Made by a program: the position numbers and the translations under genes
Source of the DNA: Fidelibacterota bacterium
GTDB lineage: Bacteria > Fidelibacterota > UBA2242 > JAFGTP01
Reading direction: 5' to 3'
Length of the DNA stretch: 64,000 nt
Assembly: GCA_016934035.1 (NCBI GenBank)
Contig: JAFGTP010000030.1
Span: 31,687-95,686, forward strand
The notes under the pieces: generated by a model
Told to the model about the DNA's origin: nothing
Database searches by the model: none
Seen by the model: the letters and a program-made list of their open reading frames with translations, nothing else
Shown here: positions 44,547 to 54,387 of the stretch, piece after piece
Position numbering within the stretch: position 1 is the stretch's first letter
Layout: each line of letters opens with the position of its first letter

Positions 44547-47117
44547 TCACCTCAATAAAGTCAATTTCTGTGTAATGGATTTTTCACCGATATTCAGTTG
44601 GCAAAAATAAATTCCTGAGGAAACTTTTTGTCCATTATCATCCGTTGCATTCCAAACAATCTTATGATTTCCTGTCGTCATGTATTGCCTGGAAAGTGTT
44701 TTAATCAATCTGCCCTGAAGGTCGAAGATTGTCAACTTTATATTGGCTGATTGCTGAAGGAAAATTTGAATATTGGTGGTTGGATTAAAAGGATTTGGAT
44801 AAGCAGAAAAATGGAAGTCTTCTGCAACCAGTTCATCACTGACAGAAAGTGTTCCAGTACCAAATCGAAAAATATCCTTTTCAGTAAACGGCTTTAATGT
44901 CCTGACCTGAAAAATATCTCCCGGCTGAGGCGGCACATCTGAAGGATTGCCAGAAAAAGACAATTCCCAGCAAATCATCCATTCATCGGTCATATCCTTT
45001 TCCAGAAAATAGATCACATCATTTCGGGTCAGGTATCCGTCGCCGTCATTATCAATAAAAATAACGTTAGCCCTACGATTTTCAGTGACATTTTCGATGG
45101 TAAAGGGCACTGGAACCGGCAATACGCCAAAAGCGCCACATGAAGTATCCGCCACCTGGTCAAAAAATTTAATCCGGTAATCTGCCGGATAAGGATATCC
45201 ATGAATCACTTCTGTACCCAAAACAAGGGTTGGCAGGTTTACATAATAATTATAGGGTGACGCTCCAATTTCCCAGCCGGTATTTTCCATATCAATTTCT
45301 GCAACTGAATAATCATCGATAATGAGTCTGATTCCGTAAAACATTTCTCCTTCAACAGGGTACGGTGGTATGACTTGCTGGTCAATCACGATTTCACCTG
45401 ATTTTGTTTCTTTCACCGAATAAGTTTTTCCAGGACCTTGCTGAAACAATATTTCATAATTGTGCCCGTATAAATCAGGTTCTATGATCATACTGACATA
45501 AATTTTACCATTGCCATGACCCGCCACATGTTCGGCAGAATCCAGGACGCGATACCAGCGCTCATTGAAAAGTGTAAAAATCTTCGATGTATCCGAAACA
45601 GTTGTATAACCGTCACTGGCCATTAAAAGCAACCGGCAAAAAGGGCTGTTAGGTTCCACGACCGTGTTCCAGGATAAATGATGAATATCGTTTAAATTGC
45701 GGCCCACCGCATTCCAGGAATGGCCTCTGTCAGCTGAGAAAAAGATTGAATACAATAAAGGGTCTCCATCAGCGTCACCACCCAACCATTGAATATCAAA
45801 AATGCCGGAAATGGTATCGCTTTCAGTTGGTGCAAAAATTTTAATTTCCGGTGCCGCCGGACCGGCATTATTAATGGTAAATTTGTCAGTTTCAATTTTA
45901 GCAAAATGGCCATTAGAGAACACCTGTAACTGAATCTGAAAATTAACGCCATCATTGTACAATTCCGTATTCCAAAGCCAGGATTTTTCTTGGTCAGACA
46001 GTTCTGCCAATCGCTGCCAACGCTGGTTGGAAGGGGTTTTATAATTAATTATAGTGACGAAGGAATCGATGGTGTTTGAAAAGTCCCAGACGATGCTATG
46101 TGTCCCGGACAATGTATTACCTTCAAAATTTTCTGTAAAATGCAAATCCAGTGTGTTTTTCGCCTGTTGAAATTTTTGAAAATGGCAGGGGAGAGTTTGC
46201 TCCATATGAAGATCGGCGAAATGCCAGTTGTGGATTGCATCTTCGGTTAATCGAATATCCCGGAAATAATTTTCAATTCCTTTCTCAGCCAGAAGGTCTA
46301 CGAAATGCTGGGTTTCAATGCGATTGCTGCCCTCTGGAGAGGCCCCGCTGTGCAGCAGAAATTGAATATGACGTAAGGAATCCAGAAAAGCTTCTGTACC
46401 ATAATAAACCAGGTTGGACGCATTGTAACTTTTCATGTATTCCACATCTCTGGGAAGGCCAAATATAGGGTCAAACATACCGGTTGACAGCCAGGTGTAA
46501 TCGTCATTGTCACCCTGATGACGCAGATCATTGAAATCCAGCCACATCAGTGTACCATCATATCCCCCGACAGAAATAAAAACCTCCGGATGACGGGTGA
46601 TTAAATTCACCGATGTATACCCGCCAAGCGAAAAACCGTCGGTCGCCCGAAATTCCCTCCGATTGACGGTACGAAAATTTTGGTCAATATAATCGATGAT
46701 ATCTTTGACGATATAATCTTCAAACTTTCCAGTGCCGATACCCTCGGCATCATTGGCCAGGGCTACCGCACTAAAATTCACACCCAAACCCGGAATAGCA
46801 TTGTCTGCCGATGAAACACCCGGCATCACCAATATCATTTCATCAATCAGTCCGGCCTTATAGCATTCGTCGTAAACCGTTTTGATATTGCGGCCATTCC
46901 GGCTATTGTCCTCCCAGGAATCGGCCCACTCATTTTCATGGCCTCGAAAAAGATAAACCACCGGATAACGCTGCAGCGTTGAATCATAATCAGCCGGCAG
47001 CAAAATGTTAATATTTTTGGAAATTTCCAAAGACTTCGAAAAAAAACTGTGCTCTTCGATTCGGCTTTCAGAAGCCACCAGCACAAAGGGTAAAAATATA
47101 AACAAAATTTTTTTCAT
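44547..47117 (-). CDS. Secreted esterase with type IX-like C-terminal sorting domain
   Basis: 856 residues from the ATG at 47117, where a signal peptide begins (MKKILFIFLPFVLVASES); a 53-residue upstream extension is unlikely. Residues 25-330 are an esterase D/tributyrin esterase-type hydrolase: RYPVVYLFRGHE, ILVMPG, nucleophile Ser163 in TDGFSLGGYTS, and His probably in IHNWHFADLH. The middle 450 residues are beta-sandwich regions, including an FN3-like segment. The last 80 hold FSAYPNPFNPTTNIQIFL and QKLTLLR. It is secreted and anchored or released at the surface. Substrate unknown. Confidence 0.85.
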   Translation of the reverse strand: MKKILFIFLPFVLVASESRIEEHSFFSKSLEISKNINILLPADYDSTLQRYPVVYLFRGHENEWADSWEDNSRNGRNIKTVYDECYKAGLIDEMILVMPGVSSADNAIPGLGVNFSAVALANDAEGIGTGKFEDYIVKDIIDYIDQNFRTVNRREFRATDGFSLGGYTSVNLITRHPEVFISVGGYDGTLMWLDFNDLRHQGDNDDYTWLSTGMFDPIFGLPRDVEYMKSYNASNLVYYGTEAFLDSLRHIQFLLHSGASPEGSNRIETQHFVDLLAEKGIENYFRDIRLTEDAIHNWHFADLHMEQTLPCHFQKFQQAKNTLDLHFTENFEGNTLSGTHSIVWDFSNTIDSFVTIINYKTPSNQRWQRLAELSDQEKSWLWNTELYNDGVNFQIQLQVFSNGHFAKIETDKFTINNAGPAAPEIKIFAPTESDTISGIFDIQWLGGDADGDPLLYSIFFSADRGHSWNAVGRNLNDIHHLSWNTVVEPNSPFCRLLLMASDGYTTVSDTSKIFTLFNERWYRVLDSAEHVAGHGNGKIYVSMIIEPDLYGHNYEILFQQGPGKTYSVKETKSGEIVIDQQVIPPYPVEGEMFYGIRLIIDDYSVAEIDMENTGWEIGASPYNYYVNLPTLVLGTEVIHGYPYPADYRIKFFDQVADTSCGAFGVLPVPVPFTIENVTENRRANVIFIDNDGDGYLTRNDVIYFLEKDMTDEWMICWELSFSGNPSDVPPQPGDIFQVRTLKPFTEKDIFRFGTGTLSVSDELVAEDFHFSAYPNPFNPTTNIQIFLQQSANIKLTIFDLQGRLIKTLSRQYMTTGNHKIVWNATDDNGQKVSSGIYFCQLNIGEKSITQKLTLLR

Positions 47118-47225
47118 TTTGTGGTTCCCTGATATCCTATGAGAATAATAGACAGAATAAAAAGGAAAAGCAACGTTAAAATGGACACCTTTGCACAACA
47201 AATTTCCGGGCCTTAAATTAAAACC

Positions 47226-48398
47226 ATGATTGAACTTAAAGGAACCTTTGGAAAAGCGCGGATTTTCACGAACCATGCAGAAAAAGAATGCATCCTCCAG
47301 GTCAAGGAACTGCTAGAGCAAAACTGGGTAACGGACCTAAAAATCCGCATCATGCCTGATTGCCATGCGGGACTGGGCTGTACTATTGGCACCACTATGA
47401 CCATCAATGATAAAATCGTCCCAAATCTTGTGGGCGTCGATATCGGGTGCGGCATGACTATGGCAAAATTAGGGAAAATTTCTTTTGCTCCTGAAAAATT
47501 GGACCAGTTTATTCGAAAAAACATTCCGGCTGGCTTTGACATACACGACAAACGAACTGAATACCCCACACTCTATGACCTGAATTGTCTGGATTTCATC
47601 AACCAGGACCGGGCCCTGAAGAGTATCGGGACACTGGGAAGCGGTAACCATTTCATCGAAGTTAACAAAGACGATGAGGATAATTTTTACCTGGTGATCC
47701 ACAGCGGAAGCCGCCATCTTGGAAAACAGATTGCAGAATATTACCAGGAACTGGCCTATCAGGTTCTCCTCAAGAACCATCCCGCCAAAACCCGCCTGAT
47801 CAATGACCTGAAAAAAAAGGGGAAACAGCAAAAAATTCAGCAGCATCTCAAACAGTTACAATTACCCAAAAAAGACCTGGCCTACCTGGAAAAAACCGCT
47901 TTCAGCAACTATCTGCATGATATGGCAATCGCCCAGCAATACGCCACATCCAACCGAAAAGCAATGATGCAAAAAATTCTGAATGATTTCCTCGTTGCGC
48001 ATCCATTAAAAATTACCGAAACCATTCACAATTACATCGACTTGGAAACCAAAATTCTGCGCAAAGGGGCAATTTCCGCCCAATCCGGAGAAGAGGTCCT
48101 GATTCCCATGAATATGCGGGACGGTTCACTTATCTGTCTTGGAAAAGGAAATGCCGACTGGAATTTTTCTGCTCCCCACGGCGCCGGACGTACCATGTCC
48201 CGGACACAGGCCAAAAAGATTGTAAATTTACAGGAATTTCGGGATGCAATGGTCGGCATTTACACAACATCAGTCTCAAAATCCACACTGGATGAAGCAC
48301 CTAGGGTATACAAACCCATGGAAGAAATTGTGGAAAATATTCAGGATACCGTGACCATTAAAAAGATTATCAAACCGGTCTATAATTTTAAAGCTTAA
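47226..48398 (+). CDS. rtcB: RtcB-family RNA-splicing ligase
   Basis: 390 residues. All RtcB hallmarks are present: MPDCHAGLGCTIGTT, VGVDIGCGM (metal Cys), LGSGNHFIEV, IHSGSRHLG and the guanylylated His in SAPHGAGRTMSR. RtcB joins 2',3'-cyclic phosphate and 5'-OH RNA ends using GTP and Mn(II). The length is that of the shorter bacterial subgroup. No archease or RtcA gene is adjacent. The gene starts 108 bases from the divergent esterase start. Confidence 0.95.
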   Translation: MIELKGTFGKARIFTNHAEKECILQVKELLEQNWVTDLKIRIMPDCHAGLGCTIGTTMTINDKIVPNLVGVDIGCGMTMAKLGKISFAPEKLDQFIRKNIPAGFDIHDKRTEYPTLYDLNCLDFINQDRALKSIGTLGSGNHFIEVNKDDEDNFYLVIHSGSRHLGKQIAEYYQELAYQVLLKNHPAKTRLINDLKKKGKQQKIQQHLKQLQLPKKDLAYLEKTAFSNYLHDMAIAQQYATSNRKAMMQKILNDFLVAHPLKITETIHNYIDLETKILRKGAISAQSGEEVLIPMNMRDGSLICLGKGNADWNFSAPHGAGRTMSRTQAKKIVNLQEFRDAMVGIYTTSVSKSTLDEAPRVYKPMEEIVENIQDTVTIKKIIKPVYNFKA

Positions 48399-48415
48399 TT
48401 TTTTTCGATTAGGGA

Positions 48416-49168
48416 TTATGTTTCACGATTCTGGTCATCAAACCAGAGGAGTTTGAGGCCCCGGCCATCATATTTTCCATAGGTAAAATGATGTAGCCAG
48501 TCACCGCAATTGAGGTATGTTTTGTCCTTCTGATGGTATTCTTCCGGCAAATGATAATGCCCCAAAACCACAAAATCAAATCCGGCCCGGAATTTTTCTT
48601 CTGCAAAGTGCTTTAGCATTTCCCGGTTTTTTTGGTCCAAAGCAGGGGTCCGCTTGTCGTATTTGCGGCTCGTGCCGGAAACGAATTTAGCGACACTGAA
48701 TGCCACTGCCGGCGGAATCAAAGCAAAAAGTTTGATAAAGACTGGGTTTCTAAGGACTTTTTTTAAAAAGAGGTATCCTTTGTCCCCGGGATCAAGCCCG
48801 TCACCATGGGCTATGTAAAATTTTTTCCCGTCAATTTCTGTTTCAATAGGCTGGTAATACACCTTGATTCCCAGGTCATTTTTGACAAAACCATAGAGCC
48901 AGAAATCATGATTGCCACCGATGTAGCAGACTTCGCAACCGGCTTCCGTCACCTGCCGAAGTTTACATAATATTCTAAAAAAACTTCTGGATATTACAGT
49001 CTGGTATTCAAACCAAAAATCAAAAAAATCACCGACAATAAAAAGCGAAGCTTTCTTGGCCATGATTTCATCAAAAAGCCGGCTTATTTTCTCATATTTT
49101 TTTTGCTCAGTTTCATTATCCTTCAAATAAAAATGAACATCGGAAATAAAATATATGGGTTGATTCAT
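48416..49168 (-). CDS. LpxH-like UDP-2,3-diacylglucosamine diphosphatase family metallophosphoesterase
   Basis: 250 residues from the ATG at 49168, preferred because GAGAG lies 8 bases upstream; 49183 is the alternative. Metallophosphoesterase motifs in order: FISDVHF, VGDFFDFWFEY, GGNHDFWLYG, IAHGDGLD, VLGHYHLPEE. This pattern is that of LpxH-type enzymes in FCB bacteria, which hydrolyse UDP-diacylglucosamine in lipid A synthesis. That fits an outer membrane with LPS. It is convergent with rtcB (17 bases between stops). Confidence 0.88.
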   Translation of the reverse strand: MNQPIYFISDVHFYLKDNETEQKKYEKISRLFDEIMAKKASLFIVGDFFDFWFEYQTVISRSFFRILCKLRQVTEAGCEVCYIGGNHDFWLYGFVKNDLGIKVYYQPIETEIDGKKFYIAHGDGLDPGDKGYLFLKKVLRNPVFIKLFALIPPAVAFSVAKFVSGTSRKYDKRTPALDQKNREMLKHFAEEKFRAGFDFVVLGHYHLPEEYHQKDKTYLNCGDWLHHFTYGKYDGRGLKLLWFDDQNRET

Positions 49169-49226
49169 TAAATTCACTCTCATTATTGATATTGCTGGTG
49201 AAATTAATAAAAAATGCTGAATAAAA

Positions 49227-49256
49227 AAAACACTGCCCGAAATTGAGCAGTGTTTT
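49227..49256 (-). terminator. Terminator of the MFS transporter gene
   Basis: AAAACACTGC (49227-49236) and GCAGTGTTTT (49247-49256) form a perfect 10-base stem with a 10-base loop; on the - strand a T run follows. It is 25 bases after the transporter stop. Confidence 0.85.
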
Positions 49257-49281
49257 CAGGATTATATTGTATTATTGGATA

Positions 49282-50535
49282 TTACTTTTCCGGGTGCCGA
49301 ATCATCATCGTCAAACCGGCGCCCAGGAGGCAAAGCACACCGCACAGGGTAAAGGCCAGATTGAAATTTCCCAAATCGCCCAGCATGCCGCCAAGGACCG
49401 GTCCCAGTATTCCGCCGACACCGTAACTCAGATAGATATAGGGGTAATTCAGTCCAATATTGCGATCACCAAAAAGATCGGCTGTAAAAGCAGGAAAGAG
49501 AGCAAAATTTCCGCCAAAATTAAACCCGATTATAGCGGCCCCAATATAAAGCGGAACCTGAGATCCGGCCATTTTTGTAAATACTAACATCATGATGCCC
49601 TGTGACAGTGCCATAATCAGGACAGAATATTTCCTTCCCAGTTTATCGCTCATGGTTCCCCAGATAACACGACCAATACCATTGGCCAGACTGAAAAAGA
49701 CAGCCATGGCTGTGCCGGCAATCGCACTGGCTTCTTCAACGGATTTTCCGGCGGTCTGCAAGGCTTCCATGGGATACAATTTCATTAAACCGATAGACAT
49801 TAAACCAGCCCCGGCTGTGAAAGTAAAAATCAAAAAGACCAGATAAAACGGCATGGTTTTCATCATTTCTTTCGGCTTGAAATTAACCGCTGACTTTTGT
49901 TCTTTCGGGCCGGCCGGTTTATACGGCTGATAACCTTCAGGAAACCAGCCCTCAGGCGGATATTTCATAAAGAATGATCCTATAATGGTCAATCCGGCAA
50001 AGAGTACTCCATAGATAATAAAAGTTGCTGCCAATCCGTATTTATTCAGAAGATTTCCCCAGGTACCCGCCAGTTTGACCCATCCCATCGCGCCGAAGCC
50101 AAAGCCCGCCACCGCCAATCCGGTTATCATTCCTTTTTTATCCGGAAACCATCGCATACCCACTGATATGGGGACGACATAGCCCAGCCCGATACCGGCA
50201 CCGCCGATGATGCCCACAAAAATCAATTTCAGCCAAAAATGGGTTCCGCCCGCCAGACCCGTCAGTAAATATCCTGCTCCCAGGGTCACGCCTGCCAGAA
50301 AGGCCAATTTTTGCGGCCCCCAGCTGGCAAGTTTTTTTCCGGCAAAAACCATAACAATTGCAAAAACCGCCAGACCGGTGGAAAAGACGATCTGAGTCTG
50401 CAGATTGCTCCAGCCGGCTTTGACCAATGACGGGGTAAAAACAGACCAGGCATAAATGGCCCCAAGGCAAAGTTGGATTAAAATAGCACCCAAAATCACC
50501 CAGTTTCGATTCATAGTTTTCTGTTTGCTGATCAT
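49282..50535 (-). CDS. OFA-type MFS transporter (oxalate/formate antiporter family)
   Basis: 417 residues with 12 hydrophobic helices. LCLGAIYAWSVFTPSL at the start, the GIGGA-like loop (GIIGGAGIGLGYVVPI), RWFPDKKGMITGLAVAGFGFG and the mid-protein FYLVFLIFTFTAGAGLMSIG are typical of the OFA subfamily of carboxylate transporters. The ligand cannot be told; several small organic acids are known. The start is fixed by AAGGAG before the ATG. Single-gene unit with its own terminator. Confidence 0.92.
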   Translation of the reverse strand: MISKQKTMNRNWVILGAILIQLCLGAIYAWSVFTPSLVKAGWSNLQTQIVFSTGLAVFAIVMVFAGKKLASWGPQKLAFLAGVTLGAGYLLTGLAGGTHFWLKLIFVGIIGGAGIGLGYVVPISVGMRWFPDKKGMITGLAVAGFGFGAMGWVKLAGTWGNLLNKYGLAATFIIYGVLFAGLTIIGSFFMKYPPEGWFPEGYQPYKPAGPKEQKSAVNFKPKEMMKTMPFYLVFLIFTFTAGAGLMSIGLMKLYPMEALQTAGKSVEEASAIAGTAMAVFFSLANGIGRVIWGTMSDKLGRKYSVLIMALSQGIMMLVFTKMAGSQVPLYIGAAIIGFNFGGNFALFPAFTADLFGDRNIGLNYPYIYLSYGVGGILGPVLGGMLGDLGNFNLAFTLCGVLCLLGAGLTMMIRHPEK

Positions 50536-50700
50536 GGCTCTCCTTACTTATTCTGACAAAGTTAATATTTTTGTCTAAAAAAACCACTTTAAAAATCATA
50601 AACTTTAAAAATATAATGAATTGAATATAAAAAAATTGTACTTTCGTAAGAATTCATAGAAACTTCTTATCAATTTCCAAAGTATTAAACCGAGAAAACC

Positions 50701-51807
50701 ATGATCCAATCAAAAAGAGATGTAAAAACCATTCTGTCCCGCACAGCCTTCACCATTCCTCCACATTTGATCGGCAAGTCCCTGGCATCACCTCGCAGAA
50801 GACTGGCGGCAATCAGCGTCGATCTACTCATTGCAGCACTCATTTCCCAAATTGAAGGATTACCTGTGATAGCATTCCTGGCCATAATTTTTATGCTGCC
50901 GCTTTTTTTCAAGGGATTGCGAAAAACCCTAAAAAAGAAAACCCAGATAATTTTTTTTATTCTTGGCCTATCTTTGCTGATCACCGCTGTGGGCTTTAAG
51001 CTGGGAAATAGAATTTTCCAGCGCTTTGTGGCGCCCATATCAACCGGAAAATTTGAAAATCCCGAGGATTCTGTTCAAGTAACCGAACTCCTTAAAAATG
51101 TTCTTTTGGAGGACTCTACTTTGGCTGAAAAGGAGGAACTATCCCAAGCTCTGGGAGAACTGAAAAAACACTCTGTTGGTTTGAATAAATGGATAAAAAT
51201 CAATGAAGATTTCCTGATTCATCCCGATTCAATCAATGTCCGGGAAGAACAACTGGTGAAGGATTTTTTCCTGGCCTTTCAAAAAAAGGACTCCATCTCC
51301 TTGATTCAATTATGGCCACCTATGGTAGAATTGTTGGCCGGAAACAAGTTGGAACAGTTGTCCAGCCAAATTGATTCACTGGATGATAAAATTGAGGAAC
51401 TATCCGATGATCTGGATGAAAAAGCCGAGTTGCTCGCGGAGCCGAGTTTTTCCTATATTTTTAAAGCAGTGGCCAATGACATCGGATTTTCTATCGGCTG
51501 GGTTGCGGTTTACATGATTTTTTTCTGGTGGTTGTTTGATGGAAGCACCCCTGGCAAGTGGCTTTTTCATATCAAAATCATTCGCATGAACGGCAGTAAA
51601 TTAAAATTATGGTATTGCTTTGAAAGATTTTCAGGATTCGCTGCTGGCGTCGCCACCGGTTTGCTCGGTTTTCTGCAAATATACTGGGACGACAACCGAC
51701 AGTGCATTCATGATAAAATCGCCTCAACCGTGGTGATTCGAATCAAACCCGCAAGAAAGAAAAATATCCGCCACAGAGAGCCAGAAAAGCGAATCCAGCC
51801 AATCTGA
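50701..51807 (+). CDS. RDD family membrane protein with coiled-coil insertion
   Basis: 368 residues. RDD family features: SPRRRLAAISVDLLIAALIS at residues 30-50, hydrophobic helices to about 105, and the closing region DGSTPGKWLFHIKI with RQCIHDKIASTVVI. Between them, about 120-240, lies an insertion of hydrophilic helices with heptad-like repeats (EQLSSQIDSLDDKIEELSDD). This is unusual for this small family, whose members are often under 200 residues. Role unknown; some RDD proteins have been linked to ion transport. It is a single gene on the + strand. Confidence 0.8.
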   Translation: MIQSKRDVKTILSRTAFTIPPHLIGKSLASPRRRLAAISVDLLIAALISQIEGLPVIAFLAIIFMLPLFFKGLRKTLKKKTQIIFFILGLSLLITAVGFKLGNRIFQRFVAPISTGKFENPEDSVQVTELLKNVLLEDSTLAEKEELSQALGELKKHSVGLNKWIKINEDFLIHPDSINVREEQLVKDFFLAFQKKDSISLIQLWPPMVELLAGNKLEQLSSQIDSLDDKIEELSDDLDEKAELLAEPSFSYIFKAVANDIGFSIGWVAVYMIFFWWLFDGSTPGKWLFHIKIIRMNGSKLKLWYCFERFSGFAAGVATGLLGFLQIYWDDNRQCIHDKIASTVVIRIKPARKKNIRHREPEKRIQPI

Positions 51808-51934
51808 GTATTGAACCTGCTCTATTAATTTTTCCTATCCCTGAAGCCCAGAAAGCAATTGTTTCAACCGAAGGGTTCCATAAGGTGTCAAATCACTCCC
51901 CTTGTTTCTGGTTTTTAGCAGCTGGGTTACAGTA

Positions 51935-54262
51935 TCAAAAGTCAATTTTATAGCTCAGCGAAGGAACTATTATCCGGTCTTTATTTTCAGTAATTTTTCC
52001 TTTTTGATAGTTAAAATCTTCCTCATATATTGTTTCAACTCCCAGTGCGTTCTTGATCTGCAAAGCCCAGGTACTTGAAAATTTCCTTCTATTTTTCCTA
52101 TAGGTCAACGAAATATCCAGATAGTTGACAGGTTTTTCTCTTTTACTGAAAGCCCTGCTAGCGTCATAATACAATTCACGGGTTGCTATGGTTTTTTCAT
52201 GGTCCACTGGAGTGCGATAGCGCCCACCCTGGGCCGTAAATTTTCCATTTATTCCCAACACATTATTTTTGCTATTACCCAGGAAAATTTCTTTGCCAAA
52301 CAGCAAATTAACCGTATAGCCTGCATTAAACCGGGTATTTCTTTCAACGTCATCACCGCCAACATATTTGGAATCAAATATCGATGCAGTGACCATATAG
52401 TAGAAATTATTTTGGAGAAATCTTTCCAAAGTAAAATCAATACCGAAATTCTTTCCGGTGCCGTCATTTTCCAGTTTATCATGAAGTTGCCAATCCTGTT
52501 CATAATTAATCAACGAATAGGAGCTGTCAGGAATAACCGGGAAATTGTACAGGTATTGATAATAGGGTTCAATTTTCAGACGTAAATTTGCATTCAACAA
52601 ACAATCATAACCAAACACAAGATGATGCGCCTTGGCAAACTCAAGGTCTCTATTAATTTTTTCTCCATTCCTTTCAGAAAAATAGATAAATAACGGATTC
52701 AATTGACTATGGTTTCCGTAACCAAAACTCAGTGTCTGATTGGAAAAAATTTTCCAGTTAATTCCAACTCTTGGCTCAATGGTGTAGGTTTTATTAAACA
52801 TGAAATACTGGCTATGAACGCCACCATTGACAATCAGGTTTTGGGTCAAATGATATTTTGATTGAGAAAATACTTCCACCAAATTACTGTTTCCTCTGGA
52901 TTTTGATACAATTTGCATGGGTGGTGTAAAATCAAAGGAGGAACGGACATCAATGTTATAAAACAAATTGCTCATGCTAATTCCGGTCCTGTTTACATGA
53001 TTTGAATTAAACTTGTGGTTAACATAGGATTTTACCACATAGGTGCCAGTGAGATTATTCAGATAATCCTGGTCCTGCAAAATCCAATTATCATCATAGC
53101 GGTCCATATCAAATTTATTAGAGAGGCCCGTGGCCGCAAGGGAAGTGTTTATATAAGAACTGGCCCCCAGCAGATACTTATGGTTCAAGCCAAAAGCGCC
53201 CATTTTAACCTTATAGTTATATTTAACACGGTCCCAGCTGAATTCCCATTTGCTAGAATCTTTTTCCGCCGGTTCAATATTTTTATCAGCAGAACTGATG
53301 CTCCAGATAGAAAAAAGGCCGTATTTTCTCGTTGGTATATTGACTTTGAAAGACAAGTCCTGGTACATCGGGATTTGTTCTGTATTCAGGAAGGGTACCA
53401 GCAGGGCAAAAGTTGAATAACGATAATTAACTAAATAGGAAGCGCCCTGGTTTCCCACTGGCCCCTCTGTTGCAAAATCAATTCCCAAAATTCCCATTTG
53501 AAAGGTATGTTCCCGTTTTTGATCGTTTCCATTTCTCATTTTGATATCAAAGACACCTGAAAGCGCTTCTCCATATTCGGCCGGAAATGCACCGGTGAAA
53601 AAATCAGAATCAGACAATAATTGGGCGCTGAGAATTGACATAAACCCACCACCCGCAACATTACCATCAGGAAAGTGGTTTGGATTAGGCACTTTCACCC
53701 CTTCCACCTGCCACAGAATTCCCTTAGGTGCATTTCCACGGACAATGATAGCATTGTCCTGAATATTACCGACACTGACACCGGCAAAGGCCGAGGCCAG
53801 TCTTGCAGGATCATCAAATCCACCGGCATACCGCCTTGATTCTTCAACAGTAAAGCTTCTGGCGCTGACCGATGACATTGAATTGAGGGTCTGCTCTTTA
53901 TGAATTTCAGTTTCCACCACAATCTCATTCATCATGATAGGGGATTCTTCCAATTCAATGTTGAGTACCGATTCTTTTGCCGATTGGACCAGGATTTCCC
54001 GCATTACAGCATTTTTGTACCCGATATAAGACACCATAATATTATAGCGTCCAACAGGTACATCACTGATTGCAAAATTGCCCTTGTTGTCTGTCATTGC
54101 ACCCAATGTTGTTTTTTCAATCGTTATATTGGCTCCAGGAAGTGGCATCTGGGACTCCTGGTCCACCACAGTTCCCCGTATTCTTTGTTTCAGCGATTGA
54201 GCCTCCATATTCACGATCAGAAAAATCATTAAACAGATCATCACCTGTATTTTCAATTTCAT
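51935..54262 (-). CDS. TonB-dependent receptor (third, unrelated to the twin cassettes)
   Basis: 775 residues. Signal peptide (to about 21, NMEAQS), CarboxypepD_reg domain (IRGTVVDQESQMPLPGANIT), plug with DNAIIVRGNAPKGILWQVEG, and a barrel ending SYKIDF. It lacks the GEIEHxQATSL plug motif of the twin receptors. The substrate is unknown and no partner lipoprotein is adjacent. It lies 125 bases after the LPP20-like gene at 54388. GAGGT precedes the ATG, directly after the hairpin at 54274-54302. Confidence 0.9.
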   Translation of the reverse strand: MKLKIQVMICLMIFLIVNMEAQSLKQRIRGTVVDQESQMPLPGANITIEKTTLGAMTDNKGNFAISDVPVGRYNIMVSYIGYKNAVMREILVQSAKESVLNIELEESPIMMNEIVVETEIHKEQTLNSMSSVSARSFTVEESRRYAGGFDDPARLASAFAGVSVGNIQDNAIIVRGNAPKGILWQVEGVKVPNPNHFPDGNVAGGGFMSILSAQLLSDSDFFTGAFPAEYGEALSGVFDIKMRNGNDQKREHTFQMGILGIDFATEGPVGNQGASYLVNYRYSTFALLVPFLNTEQIPMYQDLSFKVNIPTRKYGLFSIWSISSADKNIEPAEKDSSKWEFSWDRVKYNYKVKMGAFGLNHKYLLGASSYINTSLAATGLSNKFDMDRYDDNWILQDQDYLNNLTGTYVVKSYVNHKFNSNHVNRTGISMSNLFYNIDVRSSFDFTPPMQIVSKSRGNSNLVEVFSQSKYHLTQNLIVNGGVHSQYFMFNKTYTIEPRVGINWKIFSNQTLSFGYGNHSQLNPLFIYFSERNGEKINRDLEFAKAHHLVFGYDCLLNANLRLKIEPYYQYLYNFPVIPDSSYSLINYEQDWQLHDKLENDGTGKNFGIDFTLERFLQNNFYYMVTASIFDSKYVGGDDVERNTRFNAGYTVNLLFGKEIFLGNSKNNVLGINGKFTAQGGRYRTPVDHEKTIATRELYYDASRAFSKREKPVNYLDISLTYRKNRRKFSSTWALQIKNALGVETIYEEDFNYQKGKITENKDRIIVPSLSYKIDF

Positions 54263-54273
54263 GTTCTACCTCA

Positions 54274-54302
54274 AATTTTCAGTTATTAATCGTCTGAAAA
54301 TT
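54274..54302. other. Inverted repeat in the leader of the third TonB receptor
   Basis: AATTTTCAG (54274-54282) and CTGAAAATT (54294-54302) are complementary across an 11-base loop, 12 bases before the receptor ATG. In the mRNA it would sit immediately before the ribosome binding site. There is no T run, so an operator or a translational element is more likely than a terminator. Confidence 0.3.
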
Positions 54303-54387
54303 AGTAAGGGTTGAAATACATTGACGTGATTTAGAATAAAAATACAATTAATTTTTTCAGGTTCTGATGTAGTATCAGAAGTTGGTT

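Noticed and set aside
54274..54302. Leader hairpin of the third TonB receptor as a riboswitch
   Set aside because: A single simple stem without any conserved aptamer sequence; kept only as an inverted repeat.
54362..54380. Inverted repeat TTCTGAT/ATCAGAA after the LPP20-like gene as a terminator
   Set aside because: Only 7 AT-rich pairs and followed by an A run rather than T run on the - strand.
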